Assembly (NCBI RefSeq): GCF_001653235.2
Contig: NC_035790.1
Span: 6,138,001 to 6,202,000 of the forward strand
Length of the DNA stretch: 64,000 nt
Reading direction: 5' to 3'
From: Pochonia chlamydosporia 170
Taxonomy: Eukaryota > Ascomycota > Sordariomycetes > Hypocreales > Clavicipitaceae
Shown one piece after another: positions 48,295-57,915 of the stretch (position 1 is its first letter; every line of letters starts with the position of its first letter). The position numbers and the translations under genes are program-made. The notes below the pieces were generated by a model. The model ran no database searches, was not told the DNA's origin, and saw only the letters and a list, made by a program, of their open reading frames with translations.

Positions 48295-50586
48295 ATGACC
48301 GGAGGAGTCACGTACGACAGCGTGGAAAGCGCTGTGGGAGGAAACATTTTCAAGGACATGGTATTTTGGGTCGCTCAGAGAGTGCCTATACGGAATGAAA
48401 TTCTCAAGCACATCAAGGTGAGCATACAACCTTTGCAAGGACTGGAAACAAACTTATGTCATCTAACCAGCATATAGAATAATGGTGGCAAAGTTGTGCC
48501 TTTGGAAAAGGACGCGCATTTGCTCATTGCAGACCATCTAAGAAAAGATGCTCATCCAGACTCCTACTCATGGCAATATATCACCGACTCTATAGAACAC
48601 GGCGTCGCTCAGTTGACGGACCGCTATCGCATATTCGGACACCCGGAAACAGGAACATCTCGTCCTGGTACAAGCGCACCTACAAAGCATACACGGACCC
48701 CATTCTCAGCTGCTGACGATGCTGCTCTCGCAAACTGGGTTCTGTCTCACTCTAAAGATCGGACAGGGAACAAGATCTTTCAAGAATTTGCTGAGACTGT
48801 AAGCTCATATCCTTACTTTTTTTCCCCTTCTCTTTTCTTCTGTGATGAGAACAGTCATGCTGACAAGACGAAGCATTCCTGGCATACTTGGCAATCGTGG
48901 AGGAATAGATTTATCAAGAACTTGGCCATCCGGCCATTAAGTGATCTTGAGAAGCTGGCCATGTCCGCAGCAGACTTGGCTGTGCAAACTACAGAGACTC
49001 ATACGAGGCCAGCATCAAATCACGCGACTCCCAAACAACAAAATATTACACCCACAAAGGCAGCACGAACACCTAAGAAGACACCAACCAAACAGCCCAG
49101 TCGTACCCCCCAACGGGATGCCATTGCGTCTCCTTCAACTAGTCCTGACGCTACCAGAGACAAGATCACAACTAGGTCTGCGACAAGACAAGGACAACAA
49201 TCCGAGCCAATGCCAACGTCACCGACCAAGTCCAGCGACAGTGAAGATGATGATGAAGTCAGAATGATCCGTGGCTTTTACGCCGATTTAACTGAATTCG
49301 TTGATGCGACTGGGGCCGATATCGACGCAGAACCTTGTATTGATGGCAAGATCGTCGATCTATACGAGCTGGGTAAAGCTGTTGGAAAACAAAAGGTGCC
49401 TCTGGAAGAAGTGGACTGGATGAAGGCGGCAGAGGACCTAGAGTTCGACTGGGTGGAAACCCCTACGGTTACGGCAGAATTACGGCAGTGTTATGAAGAT
49501 AACCTCGCAGCCTTTTTTGAAGCAATGTCCAGCTTTTCGTCCCATCCTGACGGAGAACATGAGGACGAGCAACGTTCTGGCCCATTGTCTCCCGAAAGTG
49601 ACCTTCCTTCCTCACCTCCCGTTCGACAAAGCAACCAAAAAAGACACCTAGACGACCACCATTTTCCCTTGGGACGGAACACGACAAAACGCAGACGCCT
49701 GAGTCGCAATGCGGAAATTCCGTCAACGCCGGAGGAAAGGATTGGTGTCTTGACGACACAATCGCCTAGTGTAGTGAAGGCTATTCAACTACAACAGGCA
49801 CATGGCTCATCTAATAGAATCGCAGCATCCTTAAAGCTACCTGACGCTATTGACGACGAAGAAGAAGAAGAGGGTGAAGTTGTGTTTGAGACGCAAGTCA
49901 GACAAATTCCGCGAATGGACACTCAGCAAAGCGTCGTCGATGTGACGCCCTCGCAACAGCTGCACTCTGAGGCTCTCGATGCGAGCCCAGTTCCGCTAAA
50001 TTTGAAAAAGGGTCGTGGCGACACAGTGGAACAGCAGGCTTTGGACTCGGAACTTCCAAAGTCAACAAATACACCCGGCACAAAGGCAAAGACAACAAGC
50101 AGGGCACCCAAAAGGTCACTGCCTGCCTCATTTGCGCCAGTTCCTGGCCGCTTTTCACCCCAGCAAGCTGAAGAAAGAGCCCGACGGCCATCTGCGCCAG
50201 TACGAATAGATCCAGATGAGGAAGGGTATAGCCAAGACATTCGCGACTGCACCGAATACTACGAGTCTCTCGGCTACTCACGCCCTATTGTGATTGAGGC
50301 CCTTATGCGCACCACCATGACGCCGGGCTGGCCGACCAGCTTATTACTGGAGAAGCTACAGAACAAAGAAGGCGTGCCCACAAACTATGAAGGCATATGG
50401 ACTGATCGCGACGACAAGAGCCTGCAATACGCAGACAAAATCAAGGCCCACGAGTCCACTGCCAGTACGCGAGAACGGAACAAGGCGAAGAAGGAACTTG
50501 ATAGAATTGTGCACAAACACACCCAGGAGGCGGTTGATTTACGACGGAAGTTCTTGCAGGCGCAGGCTGATATGGAGACAAGGTGA
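48295..50586 (+). CDS. RAP1: Telomere-binding protein Rap1
   Basis: Exons 48295-48417, 48478-48798 and 48850-50586 give 726 residues. If the 51-nt second intron (48799-48849) is retained, the frame stays open and the product has 743. Domains in order: an N-terminal BRCT-like domain (about 15-95, with FWVAQRVPIRNEILKHIK and the NNGGKVVPL join), a Myb-type domain (about 115-165, FSAADDAALANWVLSH, HTWQSWRNRF), a long acidic Ser/Pro-rich middle with basic patches, and a C-terminal domain (about 615-700, DIRDCTEYYESLGYSRP; GIWTDRDDKSL) matching the Rap1 C-terminal protein-interaction domain. In fungi such as fission yeast, Rap1 is recruited to telomeres through Taz1/TRF-like proteins and controls telomere length and silencing. 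The single Myb domain suggests this mode rather than direct budding-yeast-type DNA binding. Confidence 0.88.
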
Positions 50587-50848
50587 AGCGGGTTCTATAT
50601 GGTTTAGGCTTACAAGCCACTTGTTATGACTTATGATTGCATTAGACGGGCTGGGCGTTGATACTTGGTTGTTCACGAATACGCACACATGTGGGAGCAG
50701 TACACGCAACTGCGGAAGTCAATGATAGATACCCCGTTATATTTCTCTCGGTATGATGATGCTATTGTTATTCTCTTTTTGTTTCCATCCTATGCCTCGT
50801 ACATCAATAGACTTCATAATAAACATCCTCATGCCCACAACTCATCCC
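50587..50848. other. Convergent 3' intergenic interval
   Basis: Separates RAP1 from the convergent amidohydrolase gene; contains only 3' UTR-type sequence. Confidence 0.5.
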
Positions 50849-51887
50849 TCACGCAGACCGATACGGGCCATAGTGCCAACCCTCCCTCGCCATATCTCCC
50901 CTAACCTTATACACACTCTCCGCCATATCCAACACTCCCATATCAACCTCAAAAACGCCCATCTCCTCCGCCGGTCCCATCGACTCCCCGCCACCCAGTC
51001 TTCCCACAATCGGCAACGTAACCTGGCTCACACCACAAAACGTATTCCCCCTCCCATCCTTGCCGTCCTTGCTCCCCTTTGGCGCCCCGGCATTCACATA
51101 CACCACCGCCGCCGTATTCTCAAACGCCCTCGCAACACAAACATTATCCAAAAACAACTTCTCAGAATCCGGGTTCAAATCCGACCCCTCGCCCCCATCG
51201 TCCGCCAGCCAAAACGACGGACTGACAATCATCCTCGCCCCATCCGCCACAAGCGCCTTGAACGCCTCCGGAAACGCGACGTCCCAGCAGATCAGCATGC
51301 CCATTCTCCCCCAGGGCGTGTCGAACGCCGTGTGCGGGGTTTCAATGTCCGCCGCGAGGTGCGGCCGCTCAGGGTGCCAGAGGTTCTTCTTTTGATAGCG
51401 GCCGAGGATGGCGCCATCCGGGCCAATGAAGTAGGCGACGTTGGCTAGCCCGCTGCCGGAGGAGGTTTCAGGCTCGAGAAGAGTCCCTGGGACGATGGTA
51501 ATGTTGAGTTCCTTGGCGAGGGCGCGGTATTTCTCTAGGTAGGGTGCTGATTGGGTTGCTGTTGAGGTGAACTCGGCGGCGTCGGGGACCCAGCCTGCGA
51601 GGTGGTACTCTGGGAGGACGGCGAGGTTGGCTCCCTGGGAGGCGGCATCGCGGATGTATGCTTCTGCGCGGGCAAAGTTGTTTGCTGGTGCTAGGGGCTA
51701 ATTCAAGGGTTAGTTTATATGAGTAGGAATGCTGGGTGATGAGATGAAGGGTGAGTTGCCAGTATGATGTAGTGGTCAGTGCCATTGTCTAGACTCAGCA
51801 CAAGCAACCACCCATCATTGACCAAACCCGTAGTTTACGTACCTCTGAATATAGCTGTATAGCAGCAACTTTAATTCTTGCAGCCAT
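50849..51887 (-). CDS. Nitrilase-superfamily carbon-nitrogen hydrolase
   Basis: Two exons, 51887-51843 ([15 protein letters not shown]) and 51697-50849, separated by a 145-nt intron, give 297 residues. The second exon has no ATG for its first 131 codons. The Glu-Lys-Cys catalytic triad is visible: Glu45 in VLPEYHLAG, Lys118 in [10 protein letters not shown] and Cys152 in [10 protein letters not shown]. Family enzymes hydrolyse nitriles, amides or carbamoyl groups; the CWD-x-x-FPE form around the cysteine is of the aliphatic-amidase/carbamoylase type rather than a classical plant-type nitrilase. There is no signal peptide or membrane segment, so it is probably cytosolic. The substrate cannot be told from sequence. 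It faces RAP1 convergently and lies tail-to-head upstream of KAR5 on the same strand. Confidence 0.85.
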
Positions 51888-52502
51888 TTTCACTGACTTG
51901 TGACTTTTACATGAATTACCGATTAATGGTTGAAGTGAAGAAACAAAGATATCCGACTTCGGTCGAACCGCATCTTTTTGCTTTGTCATGTCTGTTTTAG
52001 TTTGTCATAGCTGGGTCCCTCGGACGCCGACCCTACGGAGTACGGCACTTGGATCAACGAATTAACCAGATTACTCCACTAATGGATGGTTAAAATAGGA
52101 AATTCCCCAACCATTGTATTGTATTGTATTCCCTGATCAGCCGTGCTAATAGTTAGTGTAAGCCCGTATCTTGCCGATGTCAAACGGCTCAAACATCCGC
52201 AAGCCAGCACTGGATAACTGTTCCAAGATGATTCGGTCCACTGTCACCCCAAATGCCGTACCCACCAAATAAAACCAGTAACACCAATATCTTTAACCCG
52301 CAAACCCAGTTGGTCTTATATTCCTGGCGCTAGTTTGCCCGCAAACAGTATTGTAGGACCAGAAGAACCCATTTCACCCCATACTTGCGCTCAAATCCCA
52401 ATGTCGATGTTATTGACGCTGCAATCAATGAATAACACTACCCGAGGTGTTATTCGAATAGCCCTTGCCGGAAATGACAGGTCCCAATAGCAACAAGTGT
52501 TC
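51888..52502. other. Intergenic interval with one TACGGAGTAC motif
   Basis: This lies between the amidohydrolase start and the KAR5 stop. A TACGGAGTAC motif is at 52034-52043. No gene is seen. Confidence 0.55.
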
Positions 52503-54225
52503 CTAAATCTTGCTCCCGTGAATGTTTGCAAGCGACATGAAGAATCCCGCAATCTCTCCTAATCACCTGTTAGCTAACCTTCCATGAATTACAGTTCAGC
52601 ACTTACCAACGCCTAAAAGTAGCATATTTCGCGTGATCGAAGGCTGAAGGCCGTAGGATCCAATATACAGTGATGCAGCTGGGCATATTATATAAGGCCA
52701 CCAACCAGACCAGCCGAGCTCCAAGAAAGATGCCTGAAGATTACTCATATAAAAGGAAACCGCTTCAAGTGACGACAAAATATGGTAGGTCTCATTGTTC
52801 AGCAGCGTAAGCATTTCATCAATGGATCGGAGCTTTTGGTCAATGCCGTCCGCAAGAAGATAGTATCGTTCCAATTCCTGCCAAAGTTAGACTTGGATTA
52901 GACATATGTCAACGCGGTGGTCATACCTGTTGAACTTGATCTTGTCTCTGCAGTACAGAAAATATCTGATTTTCGGACTTTTCCTGGAGCCAATCAGACC
53001 ACGATCACATTCAACACGTTTTGAACTCACTAATTTTTCTTGTAAGGAGAGTGATGTCATAGTCAACGCTTCCATTATTCCCGAGATATCACCAGCGTCT
53101 CGATTAATTCGTGTCACGGCAACTTCTAGTGCTGTTTCATGGGCCTTGGTTCGCTCCTCTTCTCTCTCTGTCATACCCTGAAACATTATTTCCATCAATC
53201 GATGAAGAGCCTTTGCTCCATTCAGACTTTCGTCAATAAACGTTGTAGTTTCCTAATCATCAGTCAGCGGACGTATCCATGAACAAGAATTTTCATCGGA
53301 TTACTTTGATTGTAGGTAAAGCAGACTGTGCCATAACTTGCTCGAGATGCATGAGGCTTGCATTGAAGGCTGCCATACGATTATTGACGGACGTTTGCAA
53401 TACTTGGTCAAATTTGTCTTGTCGATCTTCTAATTCGGTGTCGGCTTCATTTACTGCTCTTTGCATTAGATTTACTACTTGTCGAAGAAGACGGATTTGA
53501 TTGTCTAAACGATTAGCACGGTACGTTTAAAGTTGAAGGAACAAATGACAACACACCTTTGTCGTGGTCCACCCGGGCAGCTTCACAAAATCCCAAGGCT
53601 TGGTGACGATAGCTGAGCCATGTGGTCCAGGCAGAATCGGATCGTCCTAATCCTTTAATGCAATCTTCAATTTCTAGAGTCGTCACATGGAGCTCTCGGC
53701 TGGGCAGCGCCGAGAGCTTTCCCAACACAGGTTCGCGGAATTTGTTGCATGTTCGTGGGATCTCAAACTTGGCTCTTTCCAGATCACAGATTGCCAAACT
53801 GGCAGCGAAGAAATCCACGAAGTCTCTTGCAGCTCTTCCAGTGTTGGTCATCAATGTAGCATCCGTCTCCCCGTTGAGCAGTTCACAATTGTTCACCAAT
53901 AATCGGGCAGCAATCCCGTGGCAAGAGGGTTCCGATTCCAATGCTTGCAGCTCATTCAGTACGGCAGAATAGGCATTATGGCTTGCATGTCCTGCGTGTA
54001 GTAGGGAAGTAGAGGGGTCCAGTGGTGTTGTAGCCTTTTCATCGGCTTGCAGCGCATAAAAGAGTCAGTAGCCTCCTTCCTGACATTGAATATTCTTGAT
54101 GCTTGCTTACCTCGGGTTCGTTGCTGATTACGCCATCCCAAAGCCAATGTCGTTTGGGCTAGCAAAGTGACCATGACTGCCAGAAACATGACCTGGCGAA
54201 TCCAGAGTGCTGTTGGCTTTGGCAT
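52503..54225 (-). CDS. KAR5: Nuclear fusion (karyogamy) protein Kar5/Tht1
   Basis: Seven exons (54225-54111, 54045-53557, 53504-53305, 53252-53031, 52983-52927, 52877-52607, 52558-52503) give 469 residues in one frame. The N-terminus has a signal-like hydrophobic segment (about 12-30). A Cys-rich luminal domain follows ([75 protein letters not shown]), which is the Kar5 pattern. Next is a long coiled-coil stretch (about 202-365), then hydrophobic segments near the C-terminus ([35 protein letters not shown]). Kar5 is an ER/nuclear-envelope protein required for the fusion of parental nuclei after mating, so the gene is expected to act in the sexual cycle. The last acceptor could also be 52566, which would end the protein at VGD. 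Confidence 0.85.
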
Positions 54226-54548
54226 CTTGAACTGCAGATTAATGGCATCTAGAAGAGTCGGTGCAGAACATGTTGTGGGAGAAAGGAGAACACGTCTGGA
54301 GAACCGATTATTTTGGAGTTTGGGAAGGAGCGAGCGAGAGAGCTAAGGTCAGAGGTTTAACGTGACTGGGAGGCAGTCGCAAACGAATGACTTACGCGCC
54401 TTCCTATTGTTCAACATTCGCACAATTTCTCAAATTGAAGACTCGAAGGACGCACATTACATTGATGCTCTTTATTGTTGACTTGAATCAAAGCGATGGA
54501 TACCGCAGCCCCAAATCGCTAAAATATAGTAATCCTCTACGCCTTCCT
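54226..54548. other. Interval between KAR5 and the P450 gene
   Basis: 323 nt with the KAR5 promoter and the 3' UTR of the upstream P450 gene; nothing else seen. Confidence 0.5.
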
Positions 54549-56190
54549 TTACATAACTATTGTCAGGTGTTGTAGCGTCTTCGCCTCATCTCTCACTTTT
54601 ATTGACACTCTCGGGCGATCTCTAGAATTCGGTTCCAAAATGTGAACAGGCATCACTCGGTCGTTCTTCCGTGGCACCAGAATTTCACCACCTCCGGGAG
54701 ACGTAATGTCGAAACCATGGACGATGAGTGCTGCGAAAGCTAGAATCTCGTTTGTTGCAAAATGCCTTCCGGGACAAAGGGTCTTGCCACCACCAAAGCC
54801 CCGAAAAGCAGCTGGATGGATGCCGCCAGACTTGGCCCTTTGTGTGAGAAAACGCTGTGGGTTGAAATCATCCACATCATCTCCCCAAATGGACTTATTG
54901 GCGTGAATAATACCTCCTGCAATCTGGACAACGGCGTCTTTCTTGAGGAAGTATCTATCCGCAAGGAGAATGTCTTCCTTGATCAATCTGACAGAGAAGT
55001 TCTCAGATCCAATGCGCAGGCACTCTCGAAAGACAGCAAATAGCGTTATGCACTTCTCTTTCAAGATTCCAATACTCAGTTTTCCCGGTCCTTCCAGTTC
55101 CTCGCTTGCTTGCAAAGCTTCTACTACTTCTTGTCGGACAATATTTAGTAGCTCTTTGTTTGCAAACAAGCGAAGAACCACCCAAAATGTGGTCGTCGTC
55201 GTGTTGACAATCCCAGCGAAGATGAATGACAACGCAGAGCGTGCAATCATTTGCTGATTCATGCCATACTGTTCTTCTAGTCGAACACGATCTCTAGAGA
55301 TCCGGGCTGCGTCCTTTATATGCCCAGCGTCGAGATATTTCGTGAAGGCATTGACCACTCGCTCTCTACCTTGGTAGGCTTCTGAAGCTGTAACCGATGG
55401 CCAGACACCCATAAGAAGACCTCCAAGGCCTTGATCAAACGCCCAGAATGCGGCCTCGAGGTTCGGGTCTTCGGCTATTGGGTTTCGTGGACCATAAAGA
55501 TATCTGGCGGATCCTACTGTGACCAGGTGACGAGTCCATTGCAAAAGGTCCACCTCCTGTCCTAATGGGTACAACTTTTGCAAAGATGATCCAAACTCGA
55601 CGAGCTGAAGACACAGTTCCTGGCTTGCTTCGCAGCTCAGAGAATTCAGATACTCACCAGGACCGAAGGCGCCATAAACGACATCGTGAACATCAGCCAA
55701 GAAGCCTCGAGGGTCCCCTGGTTCAGGGTCAAGATTTTGCCTTATTGCTGTCACGGTATCGTCGTCCAGACCGAGCACTCTCTTAGTAATATCCGGTATA
55801 AGAGGCGAGAAGGAAAGAGTCTTAACATTTCGTTGAATAGATGCTGCCAAGGAAGGGTCTGTCACCACATAGATTCGTGAACCTGGGACCGGCAGAGTGA
55901 ATATGGGTTCATTCGGATGTGACAAACTAAAGAGCATCAGCTGCATGCACACTCAGACTATGTGTCGAAGCGAGTTTCACAACATACCCAAGTTTCTTTA
56001 TATACCGACCACCATATACAGCCATGCCTATTAAGTGGCCAATGAAGGGAATCCAAGACGGTAAAACAGTCGGCTCATCAGGATGCAGTTTCCTTCCGGC
56101 AGCAAAACGAAGGGCTATTAAGACTGTCACCAATCCTAATATGGTAGTTGTTGCGCCTAAAGGCAGGCTATCGACTTGCAATAGAGCCAT
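54549..56190 (-). CDS. Cytochrome P450 monooxygenase
   Basis: Two exons (56190-55988, 55926-54549) joined by a 61-nt intron in phase 2 give 526 residues. The N-terminus has an ER membrane anchor (TTTILGLVTVLIALRF, about 12-30) followed by a short basic/Pro region (RKLHPDEPTVLP). P450 landmarks: I-helix FAGIVNTTTT (304-313), ExxR as ECLR (369-372), the NPQRF of the PERF region (423-427), and the heme loop FGGGKTLCPGR (445-455) with the axial Cys at 452. It is intact. The overall layout recalls fungal P450s annotated as CYP7/CYP8-like (oxysterol 7-alpha-hydroxylase or prostacyclin-synthase-like), but the family assignment and substrate are unproven. No neighbouring biosynthetic gene is seen, so it is not in an obvious secondary-metabolite cluster. 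Confidence 0.93.
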
Positions 56191-57220
56191 TGTGCAAATG
56201 CCTAGCAAGATGGCTGGCACCGTCGTCTTAGCAGTCGTCTGGAGCTTTTCTACTGTGGTAGTTTTTGTGCCAGGAGCTACCGGTGACGCGCCTGTGGTCC
56301 ACCGAATTCAGTTCGATGTTGATAAACTGGCAAAGGCAGTCCTTTCTGGAAGTTGAAAATTCCTTTGCAAAGAGGGCTGCTAAAGGGTTCCGGAAAAATC
56401 GATTGCTGTAGCCAAGCGGTATTCTAGAAGGCACTCATCCTAGAGAAGATCTCTGCAGCGACTATGGACCATTTCCTCACTGAAGAAGCTTGGCCATTCT
56501 TGCGCGTACCGAAGAATGCTTCTCTTGCGTGGCAGTTGACGACAACAGCGTTGAAACCAGTTGCTCACCAAATGTAGAGAGGGGTTGACGTTCCATGGCG
56601 GCTAAATCGGCCGAGTCACCAGGGATATGATAACGAACATGCTGCTATAATTGGTATGGCCCCCCTTCACCCTTCTAGAGTAGCTGCTGTTGATTCATCC
56701 AGGCCACAGATGATTCTTCGCCGCATAGCATTCATCGTCATTCAGTCCTCGCTGGTGTTGATAGACCAACAATCAGTGAAGCCCATTGGTTCCAAGGCTG
56801 TGGATCAGCAGTTCGCCGTCACTCTGTATTTTGGCACTCAATTACTCCGTATGGGCCAGGCGGTTCTTGGACATGCACGGTTCCTGGCTTGTCTCCCATG
56901 TCACCGCGGAAGCAGGAACTTTGGGGCTCTGTGATCAACCGATAACTGGCCAATACCTTGACCCCGAAATAGCACCATGCATACGAGTGCAGAGCTCATT
57001 CTACCTACAACTCAACCATTCGGCCCTTAAACATGCTTTTCGGGGTATGTCATCTTCAATTCATCGGTCTGATTCACTTGAGGGGATGTTTTCGCACTCA
57101 GGCGATTAATGGAGATGGACAGTGGCTTACTAACATGACTCTATCAATGTGACAGATCACAGTGACCCGCATGGGGTGGAACACCAAAGGTGTAACTTAC
57201 CCCGGCGGAGGGAAAAAAAA

Positions 57221-57409
57221 TCAACGCTTGGCAACAGACCTCTTCCACCTCTTGACGTCCAACTTCATGGCCTTGTTATCGCGCTGCCACTCAGGCTGCT
57301 CTCCAAATCGGTCTCTGCAGCTCTGACTCGAATAGCCATCAGCGTCTATTTTGTTGTCAACTTTATCTCTAGCGCTGGCGCGAGGACTAAAACTGAATTC
57401 AATACTCAT
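57221..57409 (-). CDS. Possible small protein (62 residues), unrecognised
   Basis: From the ATG at 57409 the frame encodes MSIEFSFSPRASARDKVDNK and ends WKRSVAKR. Composition is charged and protein-like, with the segment SCRDRFGEQPEWQRDNKAM in the middle. There is no domain I know, no signal peptide and no intron. It is head-to-head with the small Cys-rich frame at 57730. Chance cannot be excluded at this length. Confidence 0.3.
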   Translation of the reverse strand: MSIEFSFSPRASARDKVDNKIDADGYSSQSCRDRFGEQPEWQRDNKAMKLDVKRWKRSVAKR

Positions 57410-57729
57410 GATATGTCTGTTATTAGACAGCTGTCAGTGAGGCATGATTAAGGTACTTGCTCCGGAGGTTTCACAAGAAGAGACGGTGAAACTGCGTGGA
57501 CGTTTTTCCATGTTACGGTATCTCATGAATAGACCTTTCCTTTCGCACATGAATCACAGTCATCGGAGGACACGGCAATATATAATCAACTCGAGTGGTT
57601 GGCGGAGACGGGCAAGGAATGATACCCAACATCAGCAACACTACGAATAGACGCATTATATCACGCCGTAAACCAGCATCATCAGCATTCTGAGATCCAA
57701 GCACCAGACTAGTTTCGGAAGAGGTAGAA

Positions 57730-57915
57730 ATGTGCACACAGGTGGACAAGCGATGGGTATGTGGGCACGTTGGCTACTTCCGAATTAAACGGTGTGACCG
57801 ACTGTTCAAGGGTTGTAAGGGAACGACTGCGAAGCATGAGATTATCGATGTGCCCGAGGTATGCGGCGACTGCGAGCGCCGGCAGACACTTCCGAAGCCC
57901 CGTACGGCCAAGTAA
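57730..57915 (+). CDS. Small Cys-rich protein (61 residues), possible zinc-binding
   Basis: MCTQVDKRWVCGHVGYFRIK opens the frame. Cysteines and a histidine are spaced as in a small zinc-binding protein: Cys2, Cys11-Gly-His13, Cys22, Cys29 and a terminal Cys46-x-x-Cys49. It ends RRQTLPKPRTAK. There is no secretion signal, so it is not an obvious effector. Small fungal proteins starting MC and containing a CGH motif are common in ascomycete annotations, but the function is unknown. It is a single exon within a 4.3 kb gene-poor interval. Confidence 0.5.
   Translation: MCTQVDKRWVCGHVGYFRIKRCDRLFKGCKGTTAKHEIIDVPEVCGDCERRQTLPKPRTAK

Noticed and set aside
51468..51785. 105-codon Arg/Pro-rich minus frame overlapping the nitrilase-like gene
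   Set aside because: It is in a different frame from the catalytic-triad-bearing exon and is explained as a shadow.
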